From Streptomyces sp. SKN60 (lineage in GTDB: Bacteria; Actinomycetota; Actinomycetes; Streptomycetales; Streptomycetaceae), in contig NZ_JAHTMW010000001.1 in the NCBI RefSeq assembly GCF_026236535.1, positions 558,001 to 622,000 of the forward strand: DNA of 64,000 nt, given 5' to 3'. Shown here piece by piece: positions 43,776-56,660 of this stretch. Each line of letters opens with the position of its first letter. The stretch's first letter is position 1. The position numbers and the translations under genes were made by a program. The notes below the pieces were generated by a model. That model was given only the letters and a program-made list of their open reading frames with translations, was not told where the DNA came from and did not search any database.

Positions 43776-44471
43776 TCAGACGAGTGCTCCGAGGGTCGTG
43801 GCGCGGGGTACGGGCAGGGCCGGTGGGCCGCGGCGTGAGACGGCGTGGGTGAGGAGGACGCCGTGGAGGCGGCGGGTCCGGGGGGTGGGGCGGAGGGGGT
43901 GGTGGGGCGGTGGGGGTGGGAGTCGGAGTCGGGCGGCGGCGAGCAGTAGCCGCAGTGGGGTGCGGGCGCGGGAGCCGACCGTGCGGGCCAAGGTGAAGAG
44001 CGCCGCCTCGCCCCGGGCGAGCCAGAGGCCGCAGGCCAGCGCGGCGAGCAGGTGCGCGGCGAGCATGCCGGCGCCCGAGCCCGGGGCCTGGCCCATGGCG
44101 TGGGCCGTGTGCGCCGTGTGCGCGAGGGAGGGGTCGGCGAGCATCGCCGTCGGCACCTCGGTGACACCGGCGGGCGCGCCGGACTGCCCCGGCCCGAAGA
44201 CCTGGCCCAGCCCGCCCCGCTCCCCCGCCCCGAAGATCACGTGCAGCGCGCCCTGCACACCCGTCGATCCGGTCGCCACAGCGACCGCTCCCCGGCGGCG
44301 GCCCGCGGCCGCCCAGGCGAGCGCGCCCGTCACCGCGAAGGCCGCGAGGAGCGAGGTGAGGGGGACGGAGTGGGCAGACATGGAGGAATGGCCCATCGCC
44401 GCCAATGTCACACACACCACCGCGAAGAGCGCGGCGCGGAGGGCGCGCAGGGGCGACCGGGGGTGCGTCAT
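43776..44471 (-). CDS. Hypothetical membrane protein with His-rich loop
   Basis: A 231-residue protein starting at ATG 44471. Hydrophobic segments are ALRAALFAVVCVTLAAMGHS, VPLTSLLAAFAVTGALAWAA, a weaker VATGSTGVQGALHVIFGAG and AGMLAAHLLAALACGLWLA. The periplasmic-side loop has ADPSLAHTAHTAHAMGQ, whose His/Met content suggests metal (copper) binding. The C-terminal 60 residues are Arg/Pro-rich and low quality. It lies upstream of the PepSY gene on the same strand, a pairing common near copper and iron handling genes. Function is inferred only. Confidence 0.65.
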   Translation of the reverse strand: MTHPRSPLRALRAALFAVVCVTLAAMGHSSMSAHSVPLTSLLAAFAVTGALAWAAAGRRRGAVAVATGSTGVQGALHVIFGAGERGGLGQVFGPGQSGAPAGVTEVPTAMLADPSLAHTAHTAHAMGQAPGSGAGMLAAHLLAALACGLWLARGEAALFTLARTVGSRARTPLRLLLAAARLRLPPPPPHHPLRPTPRTRRLHGVLLTHAVSRRGPPALPVPRATTLGALV

Positions 44472-44640
44472 GGTGGGGACATGGTGTCATCCCGGGGGCG
44501 CGGGCGGGAGGGCGCCTCCCAGGGCCGGGCCGGGGCCCATCGGTTACGGTTCGCAGGAATGGAGGAAAGAGAGGAAATAGAGGACGTAGAGGAAAAACAG
44601 GAATTCTCCTGTGTCGTTTCTGGTTCGGAGGAGTCGACGT

Positions 44641-45450
44641 ATGCCCGCCATCCCCGCCGCCACCGTCGCCAACCTCCGTGATCTCGGCACGCTTCCGCTC
44701 GGCGCTGGGCGCAGTGTGCGGGAGGGGCTGGTGTTCCGGTCCGGGCAGTTGGACCGGCTCGACCCGGCGGATGCGGTGGTGGGCGGGCTGGGGATCCGGA
44801 CGGTGGTCGACTTCCGGACCGCCGCCGAGCGGGCCGACCGGCCGGACCGGCTGCCGCCGGGCGGGCCGGGGATCCGGACGGTGGTGGCCGATGTGCTCGC
44901 GGACTTCCTGGCGACCAGCGGGCTGCCGCCGGCCGCCCGGCTGAAGACCCTGCTGTCGGATCCGGCGCTGGCCGAGGAGCATCTCGGCGGGGGCAGGGCG
45001 CAGGCCGCGTTCGCGCGCACCTACCGGGCCTTCGTGAACACGGAGTCGGCGCGGGCCTCGTACGGCGCCTTCCTCACCGAGCTGGGCGATCCGGCCGCCG
45101 GGCCGCTGCTGTTCCACTGCACGGCGGGCAAGGACCGCACGGGGTGGGCGGCGACGATCGTGCTGTCGCTGCTTGGGGCGGACGAGCGGACGGTGATGGC
45201 GGAGTATCTGGCGGTCAATCCGGGGGTGCGGGAGGCGTTCGGGCCGCTGATCGAGGGGTTCACGGCGCAGGGCGGCGACCCGGAGCTGGCGCTCGCGCTC
45301 GTCGGGGTGGTGCCGGCGTATCTGGAGGCGGCCCTGGACGAGGTGGCGGTCCGGCACGGGTCGATGGAGAAGTACGTACGGGAGGGGCTCGGCGTCCCGG
45401 ACGAGGTCGTCGGCCTCCTGCGCGAGCGCCTGACCGTCCACGCCGCCTGA
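44641..45450 (+). CDS. Tyrosine-type protein phosphatase
   Basis: A 269-residue phosphatase. ATG at 44641 is preferred over GTG 44611 because GGAGGAG lies 6-12 nt upstream. The N-terminus has ANLRDLGTLPL and VFRSGQLDRL, matching the Y_phosphatase3 family. The P-loop is FHCTAGKDRTGWA (CX5R) with the preceding GIRTVVDFRTAAER. The C-terminal EKYVREGLGVPDEVVGLLRE is usual. It removes phosphate from tyrosine, possibly from lipids; the target is unknown and no kinase gene is adjacent. Confidence 0.9.
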   Translation: MPAIPAATVANLRDLGTLPLGAGRSVREGLVFRSGQLDRLDPADAVVGGLGIRTVVDFRTAAERADRPDRLPPGGPGIRTVVADVLADFLATSGLPPAARLKTLLSDPALAEEHLGGGRAQAAFARTYRAFVNTESARASYGAFLTELGDPAAGPLLFHCTAGKDRTGWAATIVLSLLGADERTVMAEYLAVNPGVREAFGPLIEGFTAQGGDPELALALVGVVPAYLEAALDEVAVRHGSMEKYVREGLGVPDEVVGLLRERLTVHAA

Positions 45451-45531
45451 GCCACGAGGGCACGGACGGTTGACCCGTTCGGGGGATGCCGGCCGGGGTG
45501 ACCATCGCACCATTCGCTCGTTCTGCTGAAC

Positions 45532-47493
45532 GTGAGCAGCCAGGAATCCGAGGAACTCGCCCGCACCCCCGACTCCCCCGGTCCCGCCGCCCCCGGTCCG
45601 CCCGGTCCGGTCGATGTCGAGCAGGCCGAGGCCGCGCTCGTCGAGCACTATCCGCGGCTGGTCCGGATCGCCTATCTGGTGCTTCCGCCCTCCCTCGGCC
45701 GCAACCGCCGGGTGCTGACCGCGCACGCGCTCGTGCAGCGTTCGCTGCCGCGCCGCCGGGCGTCGGGGGCCGGGGCCGGGGCGGTGCCGGGGGCGCGACG
45801 GGCGGACGAGGACGCGGTCGACCCGGGGTACGCGTTCGTACGGGGCGAGGTGCTGCGGCAGGCGCTGGTGGCCGGGCTGCCGCTGCGGCGCCGGGCGCTG
45901 CCCCGGCGGGCGCAGTTCCCTCCGCTGCTGCCGACGGTGTGGGGGCTGCGGGTGTTCCCGCGGGCCGGCGGCGCCGATGAACTCGCCCTGGACCAGCGGC
46001 TCTCCGCGCTGTCCGGGCCGGCCAGGGCGGCGTACGTGCTGCGCGGACTTGAGCGGCAGGGCGATCCGGAGGTGCTGCGGGTGCTCGGCGCGGCCGGGGT
46101 GGCGGACCCGAAGGGGGCGCTCGCGGAGGCGGACGGGGTCGAGGCGCAGTATGTGCTCCTGGAGTCGCCGGAGTTCGACCCCTGCTCGCTGCAGGCGCGG
46201 CCGACGGATCTGATGCGGCGGCGCCAGCACGGCCGGGCGGCGCTCGTGGCGGCCGTGGCGGTGGCGGTGTGCGGCGCGCTGCTCGGACTGCCGGGGGACG
46301 GGTGGGGCAGAAACGGTGCTGCGGCCCCGTCGTACGCCCGTAATCCGGCGGCGGAGGCGGCGCTCGACCCGGGCGGCCTGAAGCGGGTGGGGACGGCCGA
46401 CTGGCGGATCTCGACGCGTACCGACTTCTCGGTGTGGCCGGTCCGCGGCGGGCTGGCCGAGGACCGGGCGCTGCTTCGCCGGGCGCTCGCGGTGTGGGCG
46501 CGGCCGGGGCCGGCCGTGCGGGCCTCGGCGACACCGGGCACGCCGCCGGGGCCGCCGATGGGCTCGCCGCAGCTGCTGTTCGCGGGCGAGGTGGACGCGA
46601 ACCGAGTGGTGATCTTCCACGACGGACTGCGGGTGGTGCGGTACGCGGAGCCGGTCGGCGACGCGAGCGGCGTGGCGCTCGACTTCGCGCGTACGGACGG
46701 GGCGGACGCGGTGGGTTCGGCGGCGCTCGTGGTGTCCCGGGCCGGGGGCAACGTGCGCTATCTGACGGCGCCGTGGGTGCGGGAGGCGGCGGTCCGGGAC
46801 CTGCTCCTGCCGGGCAAGGCGCCGCGGGTGCTGACCCGGGACGCGGCCGGGGTGACCGAGCCGATCCCGAGCCCGGTGACGGCCGCGAGCTGCACCCGCT
46901 GGTCGGCGCTCCAGCTGCGCGACGGGTCGGGGACGCGGCTGCTCACCGACCTGGGCGAGCTGGCCCCGGCCCGGCTGACCGCGGGGCCGCCCGACCGGCC
47001 GGCCGACGTGACGGGCGCGGCGGCGCTCGGGCAGTGGGCGCGGATCGCGTGCCGGCTGCCGGCGCTGAGCTCGCACGGGGTGCGGACGGTGAACTCCTGG
47101 GCGTACGCGACCCAGCGGCTCCCGGAGGGCGCCGGGCGCGCCGAGTGGTGGTGCGCGCGGGCGGAGACCTGGCGGGGTACGGGGAGCCGGAGCCTGGCGC
47201 TGTTCGGGGCGCCGGGTGCGACCGGGCCCGCGGCGCCGGCCGCCCGCTCGGAGGGGACCCCGGCGTGCGGGCCGAAGGATCCGCGGGTGCTCGCGGGCGT
47301 GGTGTGGCAGGCGCGGAGCGGGCAGTGGTACGTGCTCGCGGCCGGCTCGAAGGACTTCGCGTCGCTGACGCTGTCGGGCGGGGTGAAGGCGCGCGAGGAG
47401 GGACCGCTGCTCGCGGTGAAGGCCGCGGCCGGCAGCCGCGCGGACCTCACCGGGACGCTCGACGACGGACGGCGGGTGGGCGCCCTGCGCTGA
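45532..47493 (+). CDS. Membrane protein with degenerate sigma-factor-like N-terminus
   Basis: A 653-residue protein from GTG 45532. Residues ~30-220 look like a degenerate sigma-70 region: AALVEHYPRLVRIAYLVLPP and RLSALSGPARAAYVLRGLERQG with an RNA-polymerase sigma-4-like alternation. A single transmembrane helix follows (ALVAAVAVAVCGALLGLPG, around 240). The remaining 400 residues form an extracytoplasmic domain with Cys and Trp, such as ASCTRWSALQLRDG and AEWWCARAETW. No catalytic motif was found. The layout suggests a membrane-tethered, sigma-derived sensor or scaffold, an inference. The gene is likely monocistronic. Confidence 0.65.
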   Translation: MSSQESEELARTPDSPGPAAPGPPGPVDVEQAEAALVEHYPRLVRIAYLVLPPSLGRNRRVLTAHALVQRSLPRRRASGAGAGAVPGARRADEDAVDPGYAFVRGEVLRQALVAGLPLRRRALPRRAQFPPLLPTVWGLRVFPRAGGADELALDQRLSALSGPARAAYVLRGLERQGDPEVLRVLGAAGVADPKGALAEADGVEAQYVLLESPEFDPCSLQARPTDLMRRRQHGRAALVAAVAVAVCGALLGLPGDGWGRNGAAAPSYARNPAAEAALDPGGLKRVGTADWRISTRTDFSVWPVRGGLAEDRALLRRALAVWARPGPAVRASATPGTPPGPPMGSPQLLFAGEVDANRVVIFHDGLRVVRYAEPVGDASGVALDFARTDGADAVGSAALVVSRAGGNVRYLTAPWVREAAVRDLLLPGKAPRVLTRDAAGVTEPIPSPVTAASCTRWSALQLRDGSGTRLLTDLGELAPARLTAGPPDRPADVTGAAALGQWARIACRLPALSSHGVRTVNSWAYATQRLPEGAGRAEWWCARAETWRGTGSRSLALFGAPGATGPAAPAARSEGTPACGPKDPRVLAGVVWQARSGQWYVLAAGSKDFASLTLSGGVKAREEGPLLAVKAAAGSRADLTGTLDDGRRVGALR

Positions 47494-47694
47494 GCCGCGG
47501 GTACCCGGGCCGTACGCGTGCCCGGTTCCGTACGCGTGCCGCCCGGCCCCGAACGCGCGCGCCCGGCCCGCCCCCCGGCCGCCTCCTCGAAAGGAACACA
47601 TAGGAACGGCCTGGGCGTACCGCGGGTAAGAAGCCGGGAAAAAGCACCTGCGCGACCCCTGTTCCTCGGGCTTACCCCTCAGTACATTGACGCC

Positions 47695-48582
47695 ATGTCT
47701 AATACGCAGCCCGCCCCGGTCGCGTCGGAGCACATCGAGCTCAAGGCCCGCAAGGTCTCCTTCGACTGGGAACAGACACCGCTCCACTGGGTTCCCGGCG
47801 ACCCGTTCACCACCCACACGATCAATGTGCTGCACCTGCTGCTCCCGGCCGGCGAACGCTGGTTCGTGCACGTCTACAAGCAGGTCCTGCCGTACATCAC
47901 CGACGAGCGGCTGCGTGCGGACGTCATCGGCTTCATCGGGCAGGAGGCCGTGCACTCGCAGGCGCACGACGACGTCCTGCCGCACCTGAAGAAGCAGGGC
48001 CTCGACCCCACGCCGTACACCGCGCAGGTCGACTGGTTCTTCGAGAAGCTGCTCGGCGACCGGACGCTGCCGCCGGGGCGGCCGCGGCGCTGGTGGCTGA
48101 TGGAGCGGGTCGCGCTGATCGCCGCCATCGAGCACTACACCGCCTTCCTCGGCAACTGGGTGCTCAACGCGGAGGAGCTGGACCGGGTCGGCGCCGACCC
48201 GGTGATGCTGGACCTGCTGCGCTGGCACGGCGCCGAGGAGGTCGAGCACCGCGCGGTCGCCTTCGAGCTGTTCATGCACCTCGACGGCGGCTACCGGCGG
48301 CGGGCCCGCACCTGGGCGACCGCGTTCGGCGCGCTGGTCTTCCTCTGGCAGCGCGGGGTGCGCTTCTTCATGGAGCACGACCCGACGGTCCTCGACGCGA
48401 AGCCGAGCGTCGGGCAGTTCGTACGGAAGGGGCGCCAGGGCGTGCTGCCGACCACCCCCGACCTGCTGCGCGCGATCCCGCGCTACCTCAGCCGGGACTA
48501 CCACCCCTCCCAGGAGGGCTCCACCGCCCAGGCCGCCGCCTATCTGGCCGCCTCCCCCGGCGCCAACGGAGGCCGGGTCTGA
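47695..48582 (+). CDS. PF10118-type predicted metal-dependent hydrolase with diiron ligand set
   Basis: A 295-residue helical protein from ATG 47695; an upstream in-frame extension is not credible. Usually annotated as a metal-dependent hydrolase, but the ligand pattern reads as ferritin-like diiron: Glu54 (PAGERWF), Glu84-x-x-His87 (GQEAVHSQAH), Glu146 (AIEHYT) and Glu182-x-x-His185 (EEVEHRAV). The spacing of about 30 and 36 residues within each Glu/ExxH pair fits diiron oxygenases and oxidases. It overlaps a [2Fe-2S] reductase gene by TGATG, so electrons are probably delivered to this protein. The substrate is unknown. Confidence 0.8.
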   Translation: MSNTQPAPVASEHIELKARKVSFDWEQTPLHWVPGDPFTTHTINVLHLLLPAGERWFVHVYKQVLPYITDERLRADVIGFIGQEAVHSQAHDDVLPHLKKQGLDPTPYTAQVDWFFEKLLGDRTLPPGRPRRWWLMERVALIAAIEHYTAFLGNWVLNAEELDRVGADPVMLDLLRWHGAEEVEHRAVAFELFMHLDGGYRRRARTWATAFGALVFLWQRGVRFFMEHDPTVLDAKPSVGQFVRKGRQGVLPTTPDLLRAIPRYLSRDYHPSQEGSTAQAAAYLAASPGANGGRV

Positions 48583-49640
48583 TGCGTCTGCGTACCGTCG
48601 TCCTCGTCGCCGGGGCCGCGCTGCTCGCCAAGCGGGCGCTGCGGCGCCGGATCGACGCCTCCCCGCTGTGGCCGATGCCCGCCCTCGACGTCCCGGTCTC
48701 GGGCCGCGGCCGGCAGTCCACCGTGACCCGGCACGTCCTGGTCGCCGCCCGCACCGAGCCCGCCGAGGGGGTCGTCCAGCTGCGCCTGGAGGGCTCCGGG
48801 CTGCCCGAGTGGCAGCCGGGCGCGCACATCGACCTGGTGCTGCCGTCCGGCACCGTCCGCCAGTACTCGCTCTGCGGCGACCCGGGCGAGCGTGACGTCT
48901 ACACCGTCGCGACCCGGCTGATCGAGGCCGAACAGGGCGGCCGCGGCGGCTCGCGCGAGGTCCACGAACAGCTCCACGTGGGCACCGAGATCGAGATCCG
49001 CGGCCCGCGCAACCGCTTCCCGCTGGCGTCCGCGCCCTCGTACGTCTTCGTCGCCGGCGGCATCGGGATCACGCCGATCCTGCCGATGCTGCGCGCGGCG
49101 GAGGCGGCCGGGGCCGACTGGCGGCTGCTGTACTGCGGGCGCAGCCGGGCCACCATGCCGTACCTCGACGAGGTCGAGAAGCTGGGCGGCGACCGGACCA
49201 CGATCGTCGCGGAGGACACCGACGGGCGGCCCGATCTCGCCTTCCTCGCCGAGCTCCCGGAGGGGACCGAGGTGCACTGCTGCGGGCCCGAGGGTCTGAT
49301 GGACGCGGTGACGACCGCCCTGCCCGAGGGCCGGGTGCCGCATCTGGAGCGCTTCTCCGCGACCCGTACGGAGGGCGGCACCCCCTTCGAGGTCGAACTG
49401 CGGCGCACCGGGCGCACGTTGACCGTCGCGGGCGACCAGTCGGTGCTCTCGGCGGTGCGCGAGGCGGTCCCGGGCGTCCTCTACTCCTGCCGGCAGGGCT
49501 TCTGCGGGACCTGCCAACAGCGGGTCCTGGCGGGCGAGGTGGACCACCGCGACGAGCTGCTCACCGACGCCGAGCGCGCCGACTCGATGCTGATCTGCGT
49601 CTCGCGGTGCGCCGGCGAGCGGCTGGTCCTGGACCTCTGA
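48582..49640 (+). CDS. Phthalate-dioxygenase-reductase-type ferredoxin reductase
   Basis: A 352-residue reductase whose ATG overlaps the preceding stop (TGATG). An N-terminal hydrophobic segment (VVLVAGAALLAKRALRRR) may anchor it to the membrane. The flavin-binding domain has RQYSLCGD, the NAD domain VFVAGGIGITPILPML, and the C-terminal plant-type ferredoxin domain holds Cys303, Cys308, Cys311 and Cys339 for a [2Fe-2S] cluster. It transfers electrons from NAD(P)H to an oxygenase; the translationally coupled diiron-like protein is the obvious partner. Confidence 0.9.
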   Translation: MRLRTVVLVAGAALLAKRALRRRIDASPLWPMPALDVPVSGRGRQSTVTRHVLVAARTEPAEGVVQLRLEGSGLPEWQPGAHIDLVLPSGTVRQYSLCGDPGERDVYTVATRLIEAEQGGRGGSREVHEQLHVGTEIEIRGPRNRFPLASAPSYVFVAGGIGITPILPMLRAAEAAGADWRLLYCGRSRATMPYLDEVEKLGGDRTTIVAEDTDGRPDLAFLAELPEGTEVHCCGPEGLMDAVTTALPEGRVPHLERFSATRTEGGTPFEVELRRTGRTLTVAGDQSVLSAVREAVPGVLYSCRQGFCGTCQQRVLAGEVDHRDELLTDAERADSMLICVSRCAGERLVLDL

Positions 49641-49650
49641 CCGGTCAGGA

Positions 49651-49989
49651 TCAGGGCAGCACCAGCCAGTCCAGGGCGAACGCGGTGGCCAGGCCGCCCA
49701 CCAGGAGCCAAGTGGCAAGCCGCGTACGCCCGTTGCGGGACAGCTCGATGACGACGCCGCACAGGATCATGGCGAGCCCGTACACGCCGACGACGAGGAC
49801 GGACGTATGGGCCGCCAGGCGGGTCACCAGGACCGCGGCGGTCACGACGAGCAGCACCGATCCGGCGACGACACGTACGAGGCGGGCCTGCCTGGGCGTG
49901 AGTCCGCTCGGCTCCGCCTCGGTCCCGGCCTCGGTCCCGGCCTCAGTCTCTGTCTCGGTCTCCGGGATGTCCTGCTCAGAAGCGCTCAT
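49651..49989 (-). CDS. Small membrane protein, three transmembrane helices
   Basis: A 112-residue protein. A Glu/Thr-rich tail (DIPETETETEAGTEAGTEAE) precedes GLTPRQARLVRVVAGSVLLV. Helices: VAGSVLLVVTAAVLVTRLA, LVVGVYGLAMILCGVVIELS and WLLVGGLATAFALDWLVLP. No family recognised. Its stop is 10 nt from the convergent reductase stop, and it is divergent from a TetR gene starting 38 nt away, so that regulator could control it. Confidence 0.7.
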   Translation of the reverse strand: MSASEQDIPETETETEAGTEAGTEAEPSGLTPRQARLVRVVAGSVLLVVTAAVLVTRLAAHTSVLVVGVYGLAMILCGVVIELSRNGRTRLATWLLVGGLATAFALDWLVLP

Positions 49990-50027
49990 GTGGCGGGAGC
50001 GTAACGGACTCCCGTTAGGCTGTTCGC

Positions 50028-50747
50028 ATGACGACCGGGGTACGCCGAAGGATGGGCGTCGAGGAGCGCAAACAGCAGCTGATCGGGGTGGCGCTTGAGC
50101 TGTTCAGCCACCGTTCCCCCGACGAGGTCTCCATCGACGAGATCGCCGCGGCCGCGGGCATCTCCCGGCCGCTCGTCTACCACTACTTCCCCGGGAAGCA
50201 GTCCCTGTACGAGGCGGCCCTGCGTCGCGCGGCCGACGAGCTGGCCGCCCGTTTCCTGGAGCCGCCGCAGGGCCCGTTGGGGGCGCGGCTGCTGCGCGTG
50301 ATGGGCCGCTTCTTCGACTTCGTGGACGACCACGGGCCGGGCTTCGCCGCGCTGATGCGGGGCGGTCCCGCGGTCGGCTCGTCGACGACGAACGCGATGA
50401 TCGACGAGGTGCGGCAGGCGGCGTACGAGCAGATCCTGGCGCACCTGGAGGTCGAGAAGCCCTCGGCGCGGCTCGAACTGGTCGTCCGTTCCTGGGTGTC
50501 GCTCGCCGAGTCGACGGCGCTGCTGTGGCTGGACGGGCGCCGGGTGCCGCGCGCGGAGCTGGAGTTGCAGCTCGTGCACGACTTCGCGGCGCTCACCGCG
50601 GTCAGCGCGGCGTACGACGAGGAGATGGCGGAGCTCGTGGTGGGGATGCTCGCCGACGAGCCGGCCGACGGGCCGTTCGGCGACCTCGTGGGCCGGCTCG
50701 TGGCGCTGGTGCCTCAGGTCCCCGGTCAGCAGGCACCCGGTCAGTAG
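50028..50747 (+). CDS. TetR-family transcriptional regulator
   Basis: A 239-residue TetR protein starting at ATG 50028. The HTH is VALELFSHRSPDEVSIDEIA followed by AAGISRPLVYHYFPGKQSLY, and a TetR_C-like ligand domain follows. The last residues VPQVPGQQAPGQ are encoded by three 15-bp tandem repeats that reach past the stop. It is divergent from the small membrane protein gene (38 nt) and converges on the tautomerase gene with 8 nt between stops. The target is unknown. Confidence 0.87.
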   Translation: MTTGVRRRMGVEERKQQLIGVALELFSHRSPDEVSIDEIAAAAGISRPLVYHYFPGKQSLYEAALRRAADELAARFLEPPQGPLGARLLRVMGRFFDFVDDHGPGFAALMRGGPAVGSSTTNAMIDEVRQAAYEQILAHLEVEKPSARLELVVRSWVSLAESTALLWLDGRRVPRAELELQLVHDFAALTAVSAAYDEEMAELVVGMLADEPADGPFGDLVGRLVALVPQVPGQQAPGQ

Positions 50748-50763
50748 GTCCCCGGTCAGTAGG
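50719..50763. repeat. Three 15-bp tandem repeats spanning two convergent stop codons
   Basis: Units at 50719-50733, 50734-50748 and 50749-50763, consensus tccccggtcagtagg, with one to two differences. The TetR stop (50745-50747) lies in unit 2 and the tautomerase stop (50756-50758, minus strand) in unit 3. Confidence 0.92.
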
Positions 50764-51079
50764 ACGGGTCGAGGTCGCGCACCTCGGCGGAGACGTGCAC
50801 GCCGTCCGTCTCCTTGAGGTGTTCCGGTACGAGCGCGAGGACGGCCTTGCGCAGCCGGGACTTGGCCTCGTCGGTGCGGCCCGTGAGCAGGGCGATCTCC
50901 ACGTGCACGACGGTGCCGTCGCCGGAGCCGTCGCCGACGACGAGTTCCTCGACCTCCCGGAAGCGGGTCTTGCAGGCTTCGACGCTGGCGTCGACGGTCT
51001 CCGCGACGAGCGGGTGCAGCGCGAGCGCGAAGCCGCGCCGGTCGAGGGGCGCGGAGTAGTCGACGGTGATGAACGGCAT
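50756..51079 (-). CDS. 5-carboxymethyl-2-hydroxymuconate isomerase/tautomerase-like protein
   Basis: A 107-residue protein from ATG 51079 with CAGGAG upstream. PFITVDYSAPLDRRGFALAL begins with Pro after the initiator Met, as in the tautomerase superfamily where that proline is the catalytic base. ALALHPLVAETVDASVEACK and VVHVEIALLTGRTDEAKSRL follow the CHMI family pattern. No aromatic degradation genes are near, so the physiological substrate is unclear. It is likely monocistronic, converging on TetR. Confidence 0.75.
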   Translation of the reverse strand: MPFITVDYSAPLDRRGFALALHPLVAETVDASVEACKTRFREVEELVVGDGSGDGTVVHVEIALLTGRTDEAKSRLRKAVLALVPEHLKETDGVHVSAEVRDLDPSY

Positions 51080-51137
51080 GGGGTCACTCCTGGTGATGCG
51101 GATGTCGGGCCCAGCCTGACCCCGCCCCCGCCCCACG

Positions 51138-51174
51138 CACAAGGGACCGTCCACCGAGCAGACGGTCCCTTGTG
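51138..51174 (-). terminator. Terminator for the pullulanase gene
   Basis: A perfect 14-bp stem (51138-51151 with 51161-51174) and 9-nt loop, 24 nt beyond the pullulanase stop on the minus strand. Confidence 0.88.
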
Positions 51175-51197
51175 TCCCGTGGGGGGCTGGGTGCGGA

Positions 51198-56516
<5,319 letters not shown>

Positions 56517-56538
56517 GTTGCTCCTCGGAGAGTTGGAA

Positions 56539-56660
56539 TTCCCCCACCCCGCCCCTTCCCGAAACCCTGCCGGGGGCTGGGGGGAAGGGGGGGTGGTGAG
56601 GGCGCGGGGGCTGGGCCCCACACCCCCGGCGGGACGCGGCAGCTTCGCGCCGCGCAGGCG
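56539..56660. repeat. GC-rich intergenic element resembling a dispersed Streptomyces repeat
   Basis: Between the pullulanase and amylase genes. In minus orientation it contains GCGGCGCGAAGCTGCCGC, a GGGGGTGTGGGG stretch and GGGTTTCGGGAAGGGGCGGG. I recall the last motif as common in Streptomyces intergenic regions. The CGGCGCGAAGCTGCCG part can fold. It may act as terminator for the amylase transcript. Recognition is from memory, not from a search. Confidence 0.45.

Noticed and set aside
43771..48504. 1577-codon minus-strand open frame opposite several plus-strand genes
   Set aside because: Translation is low-complexity Arg/Pro/Ala, and the plus-strand genes beneath it have recognisable active-site motifs.
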